Positions 32,801-41,964 are shown, counted from the first letter of the stretch. The stretch: 64,000 nt of DNA from Fibrobacterales bacterium Fibro_02 (GCA_001603905.1 LVAE01000030.1:1-64000); one strand, 5' to 3'. Program-made: numbers and translations. Notes: generated by a model from the sequence alone, not told the origin.

Positions 32801-33732
32801 TTGTTCCTGCCGTGGGCGATTCCGTTCGTTTCAGGCCGCCTTCTCAGCTGGGTGAAGCGAAGGATCTGCAGGGAGTTCTCCCGCACGAGATGAACCCCTG
32901 GGTTCGCATTACGGGTGAGCAGAAGGTGACGGTGACTAGCCCGAAGGTCGTGACTCTGGAACCGGGAACGGAAATGTTCGATAGTGCCCGTGTGATTATC
33001 AAGAACCCGAACGCGACCGTGCCCAAGCTGGTGGGTGGCGACAAGGTGCTTTCGGCGGACCAGGTGGCTGAAATCTACGGCACGCAGGGTCATTACCTGG
33101 GCGACCTCGACATGGCTGAACTTGTTGAAAACGAAATTGCCGAAATCGTGAAGGCGGTGCAGTCGACCGCCCTCTACACCGACAAGAAGGATCCGGTGAA
33201 CGAGGACGGCTCTCCGACGAAGACCTACACGATCGAGGATATCATCGCGGCGGTGAGCAACGGGGACATGTCCATTGGCGATGCGAAGAAGCGTTTCGGC
33301 CTGAGTCCCGTGATTGTGGATGCTTACAAGAACGGCCTCCTGACGGCAGAGAACGTGCACAACTATGCGCGTGGGACCGATGCGGACGTGAAGAAAATTG
33401 TGAGTGCAGTCGCCGACAAGACGGAACTTCGCTACGAGGCGATTTACTACTCTAGCCTTGGTCACTACGTGAACAGCCACTCTGGGACGATCACCTGCAA
33501 TAGCGACATCTTCACGGAAAATGGCTCCAAGAACTGCCTGGAAAATGATGGTCGCCTGTTCCTGGCCTGGAATATGCGTGCAGAAAAAGGTCGTCTGGCC
33601 GCTACGGGAGTCTATATCGCCCGCCTGCAGGTCAAGATCAAGGTGAACACCAAGGTGATTATCGACCGCACCCAGGACTTCCTGTGGGGTGTTCGACGCG
33701 GCAAGGTGAACGCCATCGATCTGGGTCTTTAA
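29860..33732 (+). CDS. Giant fibro-slime domain surface protein, copy 1
   Basis: 1290 residues. A signal peptide (about 1-24) is followed by a beta-rich N-terminal region with an FLAPWTNTG...CGWF starch-binding-like motif. Next comes the fibro-slime/PA14-like domain (about 300-515). Its hallmark is FLGDDDVWVFINNKLVVDIG near residue 445. An EF-hand-like DRTGDGRADS near 801 may bind calcium. The last ~250 residues are strongly conserved with the next gene and end in DFLWGVRRGK. Fibro-slime proteins of F. succinogenes are linked to adhesion to cellulose. The start at 29860 has GGAG 7 nt upstream. Confidence 0.9.
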   Translation: MKCNNFFRGLVFFLALLATNTFAQSYVAIAHVIYDGNTLYYADNEKDDDLKFKPLAKGEDGTFDIKFAEERLKASAIGKRRLRFGLKCTEGTPDCETYLNPETENKPLLKDLFPEYEEGKEDQPIYEIWIEIGEDGTVTLYDETTKPTIAVPTTKTIRFLAPWTNTGVSIVLSGKSDYMTPITETYCGWFEFQSILTPKEAYVYFKQTIGGNNVGKNGVTKEEISVEDEIKLDSVLAISDTVWILATMYGDPELYSEFPGELGDCPVKKLPVMMFDWLHGSESDEKNAASQAGTTSQDFGTGGCKKDNGYGIMKGMVESQLGPNGVPVRSANFPSDCKLTDHLENWFVPEVVAQDAAGNTYTNATCRELELNLTEDGFWLGQKNTDSPEKGLFFLDDFQYLDSAKTVPNPMYDNINSEKYGTHNYGFTMALQAQFEYVKGQYFEFLGDDDVWVFINNKLVVDIGGQHEAKEGKVKLDTLGLTEGETYPFRIFYAERHKNQSNFKMRTSMDLKAEASMFLADLSNDPKLIQKEVWQIVRKKALSCDFLNTSTDTTLERGPSDFVLFGRSLGKGGVALKTLDSIYYAGIIITNDFTMVTVDVREIAKAQALPPGNYYIRVRLKENPDEYKDVPFTIDPYELPNLAFASVKDSSYFVVNYEDPENPDTTFYEQFWSPFGDTVSRDVVSDTLPISQVKGEKMWAGRSYPVYIMYAEEWATIYSGIAVKITASTPNLVVCDSMGEPIDEILLTEGHANFYVKAIDEVVDGTLTISTAGAKNKTVSWTKINIKVPPVPQIESAYIYDRTGDGRADSIWIKFNKPLGGQSVLDSLKFIFGESFDDAYHVSYKDGDMDVSLVAVGDGFGTSIFTGGDTKAYNGKVNIWYTYTDPEDGKTAIFPVDGALTDKVGPVIIAAEVKYLKDGNTQLMLNFSEGLDESNAGVELFRFHCWKNDVLDSAVKAAGDIGTMPANVWKLIFPKGSDADIVPAVGDSVRFRPPSQLGEAKDLQGVLPHEMNPWVRITGEQKVTVTSPKVVTLEPGTEMFDSARVIIKNPNATVPKLVGGDKVLSADQVAEIYGTQGHYLGDLDMAELVENEIAEIVKAVQSTALYTDKKDPVNEDGSPTKTYTIEDIIAAVSNGDMSIGDAKKRFGLSPVIVDAYKNGLLTAENVHNYARGTDADVKKIVSAVADKTELRYEAIYYSSLGHYVNSHSGTITCNSDIFTENGSKNCLENDGRLFLAWNMRAEKGRLAATGVYIARLQVKIKVNTKVIIDRTQDFLWGVRRGKVNAIDLGL

Positions 33733-33792
33733 GTTTTTTTGAGAACAAAAACCTCGAAAACACGACATTTACACGTTTGTTAACTAGAATTA

Positions 33793-33826
33793 ACGGCATT
33801 TTCCACATTGCCGTGTTGATTTTTTG
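33793..33826 (+). terminator. Hairpin between the fibro-slime genes
   Basis: ACGGCA (33793-33798) pairs with TGCCGT (33809-33814), followed by GTTGATTTTTT. A TATATT box at about 33844-33850 may start the next transcript. Confidence 0.6.
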
Positions 33827-33895
33827 AGAAAAAAAATTTATTTCTATATTAAAACGTTTTTAATGCGCATTGGGCATTTGCCCTAGGAGATGTGG

Positions 33896-36800
33896 ATGAG
33901 GTGCGGTTTTCTTAAGAGAGCAATCTGGTTGCTCGCTCTAGTTGTGCCTGCTGTATTTGCGGCAAAATATTCTGTTACGCTGACTTATGAAGGTGACGGC
34001 CTTTATTATGCCATTTACAATAGGGACAATGGTACTTGGTACACCGATAGGGAGGCTGATTGCTTTCAAGCCACCGATGTGTTCAGCTTTAACCTGAGTA
34101 GTAAAGATTTGGACAAGTATGAGCTGAATTTCTATACCGACGAAACCTGCTACACTCGTCTTTCTGATGGCGCCATTCCCTTGAAGGATTTGTTTCCGAC
34201 CTCACAGCAGGCGAAAATCACCGTTAATGAAGACGGTTCCTGGCAATTTACCAATGGACAAAAGCCTGCCGAAGAACCCAAGGATCCCGAGGGACCGGTT
34301 GGCCCCGGTCAGGATGATCCCAAGGATCCGGATGAACCCGGCAACGACAATCCTGCAAAGGGTGGGATGAAGATCGTGGCTTTCTTTACACCGTGGACCA
34401 ATACCAACGCCAAGATGTTCCTGGATGGTGATAGCGTCGCGATGATTCCGGTGGCGGAAAAGTATTGCGGCTGGTTTATCGCTGCGGTCGATGCTCCTGC
34501 CGAAGGTTTCAATGTCTATTTCAAGCAGACCATCGGCCCGAATTATGTGGGCTCCGAAGGTTTGACGACGACCGAGCCGACGACTGCAACTGAAATTTCG
34601 TTGGACTCCGTGGCCGCTTTGAGTGACACGATCTGGGTCCGTGGCAGCCAGGAAGGTGCTCCGATTGTCTATTCCAAGCATCCGAACGGTGTGTTGGGCG
34701 ACTGCCCTGTGAAGAAACTTCCGGTGATGATGTTCGACTGGTTGCATGGTGGCAAGGGCGACGGTGTCCGTGGTAACGGTAATCCCGAATATGGCGTCAG
34801 CGCGGACTTCGGTTCCGGTGGCTGTAGCGGAAGCCCGATGCGCGGCATGGTCGAAAAGGAACTCGGCGCCAATGGCGTTCCCGTGCCAGCCGATCCGTTC
34901 CCGGAAAACTGCAAGATTACTGAACACCTAGCTTACTGGTTCCTCCCGGAATCGCTCGCTGTCGATGCCCAGGGCAATACGCTTACCAACATGACCTGCC
35001 GCGACCTCTATGTCTCCATGGACGAGGAAGGCTTCTGGCTGGCCGAAGTCTCGAAGGACAACGTTTCTGCAGGTAATGAGGCCAGTAAGGGCAAGGGCGG
35101 TATGTTCCTGTTGGACGACTTCAAGTATCTTGATGACGACGAAACTGTCTTGAACCCCTACTACGATAATCTGCAGGGCCACAACTTCGGCTTTACTATG
35201 AAGATCCAGGCGACCTTCGAATATGTGCCGGGCCAGTACTTCGACTTCTACGGTGACGACGACGTGTGGGTGTTTATTGACAACAAGCTGGTGGTGGACA
35301 TCGGTGGTCAGCACGGTCAGGTGGCGGGAGCCGTCGACTTGGATACGCTCGGCCTTATTCCCGACAGCACCTACAACTTCCACATTTTCTATGCGGAACG
35401 CCATACGAGCCAGTCGAACTTCCGCATGCATACCTCGATTGACCTGAAGACCGAGGCGAGCCTGTTGCTGAAGAACATCTCCGACAATTCGGACGTTATC
35501 TCTAGGGAAGTCTGGCAGAAGGTTCGCAGGAACAAGCTGGCTTGCGACTTCTCCGAAGACGGCAAGGAACTATCGTTTGAACGTGGCGCATCGACCTACG
35601 TGCTGTATGGCGGAAACCTGCCTTCGGAAGGTATCGCGCTGGATACTGCCGGCAATTACTTTGGTGGCATTAAGATTTCCGCTAGCTTTGACGAGTTCAC
35701 GATCGACAAGGAAGCCATCAAGGATGCCCATGGCCTTGCTCCGGGAGTTTACTACCTGCGCGTGGCGCTTGTTTCGGACAACAGCCAGTTCAAGGACATT
35801 TACTTTGTCGTGGGCGCCTATAAGCTGCCTGACCTGACTTATACCGATTCTCTCGGAAACATCCTGGGCTCTACGATCTCGAGCGACACACTGCCGCTGA
35901 ACCTGAACAAGGATATCACCATGTGGGTGGGACAGTCCTACAAGGTTTATGTGCAGTATGCCGACGAATGGGCGAAGGGCAGCGACATTGTCTATCCGTC
36001 GACGGATGACGATGCCTTGGTTCCTTGCGACTCCTTGGGCAACCCCATTACCGAAATCAAGCTGGATTCGGGCCGTGCGGTATTCTATGTGAAGGCCGTC
36101 GGTGAAATCTGGGGCGCTAGCTTGTATGTGAAGGGCCAGGCTGCTGCAAATACGGCGACCTGGAAGGGCATCAACTTCGCCCTGCCTCCTGTTCCGCAAA
36201 TCGAGACCGCCTACATTTACGACCGCGACGGTGATGGCCGTGGCGATAGCGTGTGGATTCAGTTCAACGGTGAACTCGGCGTAAAGAGCACCTTGGATTC
36301 TTCCAGGATGACATTCGGTGTCCTTTTCAACGATACCTATAAGCCGACCTACAGGAAGGGTGACAATACGGCATCCATCATAGCGAAGGACGGCAGCTTC
36401 AGCTCGGGTATCTTTACCGGTGGACTCGACAAGCCTTATACTGGAAAGATTGTCGTCTGGTATACCTATACCGATAATGGCAAGACTTCCGTGTTCCCGG
36501 CAGAAGGCCAGTTGGTTGATATGATCGGTCCTGTCGTGACGGCTGCTGAAGTTTCGTACATGAGCGACGGTAATGCAGTGCTGCAGATGACCTTCAGTGA
36601 AGGCCTCAATGGCGACAATGCTTCTTCGGACCTGTTCCGTTTCCATTGCTGGAAAAACGGCCAGATGGATTCCCTGGTGAAGTCCGCAAGCGATATTTCG
36701 AAGACCTCCGCTTATCAGTGGAAGCTGATTTTCCCGAAGGGTAGCGATTCTGACGTAGTGCCTGCCGTGGGTGACTCGGTCCGCTTCGTTCCGCCTTCTC

Positions 36801-37678
36801 AGCTGGGCAAGGCGCTTGACCTTGCGAATGTGGGCCCGCATGAGTACAACCAGTGGGTGCGCGTGACCGGTGAACAGAAGGTGACGATTACGAGCCCTGG
36901 CGTGGTGACGCTGAATCCGAATTCGCCTGCGTTTGACAGTGCCAAGACGATTGTCCGTAGCGATAGCGCGACGGTGCCGAAGCTCGTGAGGGATGAATCG
37001 ATCCTGACCGCAGAACAGGCCGCAGCTGCCTATGGTACGCAGGGACATTTCCTTGGAGACCTCAACATGGCGGAACTGGTGGAGAACCAGATTGCGGATA
37101 TCATGAAGGCTGTTCAGGGTACGCCTAGCTACACCGACAAGAAGGCTGAAAAGGAAGGTGTCGCCCAGACCTACACGATCGAACAGATCATCTCGATGGT
37201 GGGGAATGGAGAGATGTCCATTGGCGATGCGAAGAAACGTTTCGGCCTGGATCCGGTCATTGTGGATGCCTACAAGAACGGAATGCTTACGGCGGAAAAT
37301 GTCAGCAAGTATGCCCGCGGCACAGAAGCCGACATCAGGCAGATTGTCGAGGCCGTTGCCGAAAATACGGAGCTGCGCTACGAGGCGACCTACTACTCCA
37401 GCCTGGGTGAATTTGTGAACAGCAATTCCGGTGTGATTACCTGCAATGGCGACATCTTCAAGGAAAACGGACAGGGAACTTGCCTTGACAATAACGGCAA
37501 GCTGTTCCTCGCCTGGAACATGCGCGCCAAGAACGGCCGCCTCGCCTCGACGGGTGTCTACATCGCAAGACTGGCATACCGCATCAAGGTCGGTAGCAAG
37601 ACCATGGTAGACCGTACGCAGGACTTCCTGTGGGGCGTGCGTCGCGGCAAGGCCAATGCGGTAGACTTCGGCTTCTAG
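33896..37678 (+). CDS. Giant fibro-slime domain surface protein, copy 2
   Basis: 1260 residues, paralogue of the preceding gene. It has the same order: signal peptide (ending AVFA), FFTPWTNTN...CGWF module, and fibro-slime domain with FYGDDDVWVFIDNKLVVDIG near 446. An EF-hand-like DRDGDGRGDS lies near 776, followed by the conserved C-terminal block ending DFLWGVRRGK. A Pro/Gly/Asp-rich linker (about 125-155, PEGPVGPGQDDPKDPDEPG) is unique to this copy. GGAG 6 nt before 33896 picks the second of two nearby ATGs. It is probably a surface adhesin. The two copies may differ in ligand. Confidence 0.9.
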   Translation: MRCGFLKRAIWLLALVVPAVFAAKYSVTLTYEGDGLYYAIYNRDNGTWYTDREADCFQATDVFSFNLSSKDLDKYELNFYTDETCYTRLSDGAIPLKDLFPTSQQAKITVNEDGSWQFTNGQKPAEEPKDPEGPVGPGQDDPKDPDEPGNDNPAKGGMKIVAFFTPWTNTNAKMFLDGDSVAMIPVAEKYCGWFIAAVDAPAEGFNVYFKQTIGPNYVGSEGLTTTEPTTATEISLDSVAALSDTIWVRGSQEGAPIVYSKHPNGVLGDCPVKKLPVMMFDWLHGGKGDGVRGNGNPEYGVSADFGSGGCSGSPMRGMVEKELGANGVPVPADPFPENCKITEHLAYWFLPESLAVDAQGNTLTNMTCRDLYVSMDEEGFWLAEVSKDNVSAGNEASKGKGGMFLLDDFKYLDDDETVLNPYYDNLQGHNFGFTMKIQATFEYVPGQYFDFYGDDDVWVFIDNKLVVDIGGQHGQVAGAVDLDTLGLIPDSTYNFHIFYAERHTSQSNFRMHTSIDLKTEASLLLKNISDNSDVISREVWQKVRRNKLACDFSEDGKELSFERGASTYVLYGGNLPSEGIALDTAGNYFGGIKISASFDEFTIDKEAIKDAHGLAPGVYYLRVALVSDNSQFKDIYFVVGAYKLPDLTYTDSLGNILGSTISSDTLPLNLNKDITMWVGQSYKVYVQYADEWAKGSDIVYPSTDDDALVPCDSLGNPITEIKLDSGRAVFYVKAVGEIWGASLYVKGQAAANTATWKGINFALPPVPQIETAYIYDRDGDGRGDSVWIQFNGELGVKSTLDSSRMTFGVLFNDTYKPTYRKGDNTASIIAKDGSFSSGIFTGGLDKPYTGKIVVWYTYTDNGKTSVFPAEGQLVDMIGPVVTAAEVSYMSDGNAVLQMTFSEGLNGDNASSDLFRFHCWKNGQMDSLVKSASDISKTSAYQWKLIFPKGSDSDVVPAVGDSVRFVPPSQLGKALDLANVGPHEYNQWVRVTGEQKVTITSPGVVTLNPNSPAFDSAKTIVRSDSATVPKLVRDESILTAEQAAAAYGTQGHFLGDLNMAELVENQIADIMKAVQGTPSYTDKKAEKEGVAQTYTIEQIISMVGNGEMSIGDAKKRFGLDPVIVDAYKNGMLTAENVSKYARGTEADIRQIVEAVAENTELRYEATYYSSLGEFVNSNSGVITCNGDIFKENGQGTCLDNNGKLFLAWNMRAKNGRLASTGVYIARLAYRIKVGSKTMVDRTQDFLWGVRRGKANAVDFGF

Positions 37679-37709
37679 TTTATTAGAATTTCTCTCTCTC
37701 GTTAAAAAG

Positions 37710-37738
37710 AAGGGCCGCACCTTGGGTGCGGCCTTCCT
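37710..37738. terminator. Shared terminator between fibro-slime and rng
   Basis: AAGGGCCGCAC pairs with GTGCGGCCTT around a 5-nt loop, flanked by A and T stretches, so it can serve both convergent genes. Confidence 0.8.
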
Positions 37739-37785
37739 TATATGCCTTGCAAGAATGTCTCGCGGGAATCCGCGAGTACGAAACA

Positions 37786-39321
37786 TTACACGAACTTGTA
37801 AAGGTCGGTAATGTCTTCGCCCATCTTGTCGTAGAACCAGAACTGGTTGATGTGCGCGTGCTCGTCTTCCACGAGGCTGATGCTCATGCCGTGCTTGTAT
37901 TCCAAGTAGTTGAACATACGGTTGTGGTCCTTGCAGAGCACGTCGATCACCTGCGGGCTTACCACGAGGGTCACTTCGCGAAGCTTGCCCTTCGCCTTTG
38001 CGCGGGCCATCCAGCGGTCGATCATGCCGAGCGTGGATTCGAGCGTCGCGATGCGTCCACCGCCGTCGCAAACCGGGCAGCGTTCGGTCTTTTCGGTCAT
38101 CAGGTTCACGCGGACGCGCTTACGGGTGACTTCCATGAGGCCGAACTGGCTGATGGGGGCGGGGCTGATCGGGGCCTTGTCGCGGCGGATTGCCTTGCGG
38201 AATTCCTGGTAGACCTTTTCGTTGTCTTCTTCGGATTCCATATCGATAAAGTCGATAATGATCAGGCCACCCACATCGCGGAGCCTAAGCTGCTTTGCGA
38301 TTTCGTAGCAGGCGTCGATGTTCGTTTCGAGGATGATCTTGCCCTGGTCCTTGCCGTGCACCTTCGGTCCGGTGTTCACGTCGATAGAGACGAGTGCTTC
38401 GGTCTGCTCGATCACGAGGTTGCCGCCACGCGGGAGCGGTACCTGACGCTGCAGGGAACGTGCGTAGTCGTTTTCGATCTTGAAGTATTCGAACAGGCTT
38501 TCGTTGCTGCTCCAGAGCTTCACCTTGTCGAGCTTGTCCGGCGAGAGTACCTTGAGGTATTCGCGCAGGGCGAAGTATTCGTCGCGGTTGTCGATATACA
38601 CGTAGTCGGTGTTATCGCTGAAGTATTCGCGGACGGTCTGTTCAATCGAATCGGATTCTTCGTAGATGCAGGTTTCGGCAGGCTGGTTTTCGAAGTTGTA
38701 CTTCGTCTGTTCCCACTTGCTTTCGAGTTCGCGCATCTGCTTGTTGATTTCGAATTCAGATTCGTTCAGACCGTTGGTACGGACGATGTAACCCACGTCG
38801 CGACCCTTCAGGCGGCGGACCACCTTCTTGAATTCGCGGCGCTTGGCCGGGTCGCGTTCACGCTTGGACACCCCAATGAAGTTGGTGCCCGGCATGCACA
38901 CGAGGAAACGACCTGCAAAGCTCAGGTGCGTCGTCAGACGGGCACCCTTGGTGCTGATCGGTTCCTTGACCACCTGAACCATGATTTCCTGGCCTTCCTG
39001 GAGGATTTCGTCGATGGAGACTTCCTTGGAAGATCCGTCCTCGTCATCGTCGTCGCCATATTCGCGACGGAGGAGTTCGTTTCTGTCCATGGCGTCTTCC
39101 TGGTGCAAAAATCCTGCCTTTTCGAGGCCGATATCAATGAACGCAGCCTTGAGTGCCGGAAGCACCTTCTGGACCACGCCCTTGTAAATATTGCCCAGAA
39201 CTCGGTTAGAAGAAACACCCTCGACGACAAGTTCAACGAGTTCGCCGTCTTCCATGATGGCGATACGTTTTTCGTAAGGGGTCTTACTAATCAAAATTCC
39301 ACGCTTGCACTTATTTGCCAT
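37786..39321 (-). CDS. rng: Ribonuclease G/E family endoribonuclease
   Basis: 511 residues, RNase G size. It makes single-strand endonucleolytic cuts in RNA, including rRNA precursors and mRNA. An S1-like domain (NIYKGVVQKVLPALKAAFID) is followed by the DNase I-like catalytic domain with SIDVNTG and IIIDFIDME acidic motifs. A zinc-link motif CPVCDGG follows. No long RNase E scaffold tail is present. The start at 39321 has TAGGAG 6 nt upstream. An ATG 57 nt earlier is not supported by a ribosome-binding site. Confidence 0.95.
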   Translation of the reverse strand: MANKCKRGILISKTPYEKRIAIMEDGELVELVVEGVSSNRVLGNIYKGVVQKVLPALKAAFIDIGLEKAGFLHQEDAMDRNELLRREYGDDDDEDGSSKEVSIDEILQEGQEIMVQVVKEPISTKGARLTTHLSFAGRFLVCMPGTNFIGVSKRERDPAKRREFKKVVRRLKGRDVGYIVRTNGLNESEFEINKQMRELESKWEQTKYNFENQPAETCIYEESDSIEQTVREYFSDNTDYVYIDNRDEYFALREYLKVLSPDKLDKVKLWSSNESLFEYFKIENDYARSLQRQVPLPRGGNLVIEQTEALVSIDVNTGPKVHGKDQGKIILETNIDACYEIAKQLRLRDVGGLIIIDFIDMESEEDNEKVYQEFRKAIRRDKAPISPAPISQFGLMEVTRKRVRVNLMTEKTERCPVCDGGGRIATLESTLGMIDRWMARAKAKGKLREVTLVVSPQVIDVLCKDHNRMFNYLEYKHGMSISLVEDEHAHINQFWFYDKMGEDITDLYKFV

Positions 39322-39579
39322 TAAAGCTCCTAAAAGGTAGACAAAACTTGATGGTTGATTCCCTAAGAAGCAGTCCAAAAGTATGGAACGCTTCCGAACC
39401 CTCGCGCTTCTTTTACGGAAAGTACCGCATTTCCACGGCGTAAAGTCTAGGGAGCCTAAAATATAATAAGTGGAAAGTAATAAGTTTGCGGGAAATGGGC
39501 GAAAAGTGGACTGAAATACAAAAAATAAGGATGGGCGGCATTTCTTTGATCTTTTTAAGGTCCATTTCTAACGAATTAA

Positions 39580-39585
39580 TATACA
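39580..39585 (+). promoter_or_regulatory. -10 box abutting the SIR2-like start
   Basis: TATACA ends 8 nt before ATG 39594. AGGGG lies between the two but is too close to act as a normal ribosome-binding site on a transcript starting there. Confidence 0.5.
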
Positions 39586-39593
39586 TTAGGGGT

Positions 39594-40574
39594 ATGGATA
39601 TCGCATCGAGTACATACCGGCGGATTTTTGTGTTGGGTTCCGGGTTCAGCAAGTCGTTTTGCCCGCAAATGCCCACGCTCCGCGACCTGAACGAGCTGAT
39701 TCCCTTCGGGATATCGGACGAGTTCCCGCACCTGCGTGACTACTGCAGGCGTTTCCTGGAACTTTGCAATAACCAGGCGGAATACCTGAATATCGAAACT
39801 CTCTCGACGTCGATTCTGTCGGCGCAGATTTTCCCCGGGGTGCGCGAGAGCCTTTATCATTCCAGCTTGCGTTTTGAACTGTTGCGATTTATTGCGGGCG
39901 CCATTCGCCATGATCATGCGGTGGATTCACAGTCGGCGGCCATTCTCCGCAAGTTCTTGACGGGTTGCGTGAATTGCCCGAGCGAGGGTGTTCGCGACAC
40001 CTTATTGCTGTCCTTTAATTATGACACGCTAATCGAGGACGTGATTACGGATGATGCCAAGATGAATGCGCGTGTAGCGGTGGATTACGGGGTGCGTATA
40101 GACCCGGCTGACCGCAGTGCTGTCCGTGCGCCGCGTACCCATTCGGTGGATTTGATCAAACTGCACGGTTCGCTGAACTGGTATCCGGTCAAGGGTGCGT
40201 CTGATCCGCTCGATTTGAAGAACGTGTGCCAGGTGGAACCTTGCGACCGCAGTTTCCCGATTTATCGCGAGGATACTCCGATTTATATTCCGATGGCGCA
40301 TACGAAGGAATCTTTCTTGCGCGGGAGTCTGTTTAATTTGTTGTGGAGTAAGGCCGATTACTACCTCAAGAATGCCCAAGAAATTTTCTTCTTGGGTTAT
40401 GGATTCCCTAAGAGCGACATGAACAATCTGGAATTCCTGCTTCGCCACCGGGACCGCTTCAAGAAGGTGGTGGTGTTTGAACGCGAAGGCCACCCAGATC
40501 TGGAACGCCTGCTGGAGTTGCTCGGCGAAATCGTCGTCAGTTGCGACGCGAAGGAATTCTTGGCGAAGTTCTAG
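39594..40574 (+). CDS. SIR2-like NAD-binding protein
   Basis: 326 residues. Rossmann-type signatures of the SIR2_2 family are FVLGSGFSKS (about 13-22), LSFNYDTLIED, LIKLHGSLNW (with the catalytic-type His) and IFFLGYGFPKSD. Related domains in bacterial defence systems degrade NAD+ on phage infection, while classical sirtuins deacylate proteins. There are no zinc cysteines of a classical sirtuin and no obvious partner domain. It stands alone between rng and a small exported protein. The leader-lacking promoter supports 39594 as the start over the upstream ATG. Confidence 0.8.
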   Translation: MDIASSTYRRIFVLGSGFSKSFCPQMPTLRDLNELIPFGISDEFPHLRDYCRRFLELCNNQAEYLNIETLSTSILSAQIFPGVRESLYHSSLRFELLRFIAGAIRHDHAVDSQSAAILRKFLTGCVNCPSEGVRDTLLLSFNYDTLIEDVITDDAKMNARVAVDYGVRIDPADRSAVRAPRTHSVDLIKLHGSLNWYPVKGASDPLDLKNVCQVEPCDRSFPIYREDTPIYIPMAHTKESFLRGSLFNLLWSKADYYLKNAQEIFFLGYGFPKSDMNNLEFLLRHRDRFKKVVVFEREGHPDLERLLELLGEIVVSCDAKEFLAKF

Positions 40575-40643
40575 TACACGCTGTTGGGAGAACCTGCTCG
40601 GCAGTCTTTTGTCTTGCTATATTTTGCACCGAAGGGTGTGAAA

Positions 40644-40967
40644 ATGAAATTTCTTGGATTGGCCATATTTATGCTTGCGGGTGTCGCTTGCGCCCAGCTC
40701 GTGCAGAAGAAGGCGCCTACGGCGGCCGATTCCGTTGATTTGGGCTACAAGAAAGGCCCGATAGTCTATGCGGACCCCAAGGAAAACGAAAAGTCGGCCA
40801 TAAAAGAAGCGACTGCCAGTATGGACAGTCGCGAGTATTCGAACGATTCTACCGTCGGGACGCTGATCGGGGTCGGCGCGGAATTTGTCGGCGATATGGT
40901 GAAAGGTATGCTTTCGCCGAATTCTCCCGAGACGGATGCCGTCGAACTGGAACGCACCAGGCGCTAG
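40644..40967 (+). CDS. Small exported protein of unknown function
   Basis: 107 residues. A signal peptide (about 1-18, ending GVACA) precedes a hydrophilic region. A short Gly/Val amphipathic stretch (TLIGVGAEFVGDMVKGML) near the C-terminus may contact membrane. The ATG at 40644 has GAAGGG 9 nt upstream, and a TATATTTT box lies at about 40617. No family is recognised. Confidence 0.6.
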   Translation: MKFLGLAIFMLAGVACAQLVQKKAPTAADSVDLGYKKGPIVYADPKENEKSAIKEATASMDSREYSNDSTVGTLIGVGAEFVGDMVKGMLSPNSPETDAVELERTRR

Positions 40968-40988
40968 TCAGCGCTTGGCGCTTTTAAA

Positions 40989-41828
40989 TTATCCCAAATA
41001 TTTTTCGCCGGATTCTACGCTCTGGTAGATGAGCGTGTTGATGGTCATGGGGCCCACGCCGCCCGGAACCGGAGTGTAGGCCGATGCCACGTCGTCGAGA
41101 CCCTTTTCGATATCGCCCACGCCACCCGGATGGTAGCCTGCGTCGACCACGACGGCGCCCTGCTTGATCCATTCCTTCTTGATGAATTCCGGCTTGCCCA
41201 CGGCACCCACGAGGATGTCGGCCTGCTTCACGAATTCGGGAAGGTTCTCGGTCTTGCTGTGGCAAATGGTCACGGTGCAGTCTGCATTTAAAAGCATTAG
41301 GGCCATCGGCTTTCCAAGGATGGCGCTACGGCCAACGACTACGGCGTGCTTACCTGCGAGAGGAATGTTGTAGGCCTTCAGAAGGCGCATGATGCCAGCC
41401 GGCGTTGCGCAACCGTAGGCGGGTTCGCCCATGGCCATGCGGCCAAAGCCGAGGCAGGTCACGCCGTCGACGTCCTTGCGGGCGTCAATGGCTTCGAATG
41501 CGGCGCGTTCGTCGATGTGGCGCGGAACCGGGTGCTGCAACAGGATGCCGTGCACGTCGCGGTTCTCGTTGAGTTCCTGAATCTTGTTGAGGAGTTCTTC
41601 GGTGGTGGTGTTCTTCGGGAGCACCACGCGGATGCTTTCCATGCCTACGCGGGCGCAGGCGTTGCCCTTCATCTTGACGTATGTGGCGCTGGCCGGGTCG
41701 TCGCCCACGAGAATCGTTGCAAGGATCGGGGTCTTGCCCGTCTTTTCCTTGAGCTTTGCCACGCGGGCGCTGAGTTCTTCTTCTGTGGTCTTGGCGAGAG
41801 CCTTGCCGTCTAGGATGAGTGCTGCCAT
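40989..41828 (-). CDS. folD: Bifunctional methylenetetrahydrofolate dehydrogenase/cyclohydrolase
   Basis: 279 residues. It interconverts 5,10-methylene- and 10-formyl-tetrahydrofolate for one-carbon metabolism. The catalytic Tyr and Lys are in [11 protein letters not shown]. The nucleotide-binding motif is [13 protein letters not shown]. The [12 protein letters not shown] signature is near the end. The start at 41828 has GGAG 8 nt upstream. An ATG 14 codons earlier is rejected. Confidence 0.97.
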   Translation of the reverse strand: MAALILDGKALAKTTEEELSARVAKLKEKTGKTPILATILVGDDPASATYVKMKGNACARVGMESIRVVLPKNTTTEELLNKIQELNENRDVHGILLQHPVPRHIDERAAFEAIDARKDVDGVTCLGFGRMAMGEPAYGCATPAGIMRLLKAYNIPLAGKHAVVVGRSAILGKPMALMLLNADCTVTICHSKTENLPEFVKQADILVGAVGKPEFIKKEWIKQGAVVVDAGYHPGGVGDIEKGLDDVASAYTPVPGGVGPMTINTLIYQSVESGEKYLG

Positions 41829-41947
41829 AAGAGTCTCCGGTGCGCGGAATGCGCGTTTGTTATGGTACAAAGATAGAAAAAAGTGGGCTGGACGCGAGAG
41901 GTTAAATAGCTTACTACGAGCTCAATGTAACTAAATATTTACTTAAG

Positions 41948-41964
41948 TTTGACAATTTGTCAAA
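41948..41964. promoter_or_regulatory. Perfect TTGACAATTTGTCAA palindrome upstream of GH43
   Basis: The 15-bp core is extended by one more pair to 17 bp. It is the first of three perfect copies (also 53541-53555 and 55389-55403), each upstream of a glycoside hydrolase gene. Probable binding site for a dimeric regulator. Confidence 0.65.

Noticed and set aside
35570-38071. 833-residue reading frame antisense to the second fibro-slime gene
   Set aside because: It mirrors the codon pattern of the real gene on the other strand, has no signal peptide, ribosome-binding site or family, and runs into rng.
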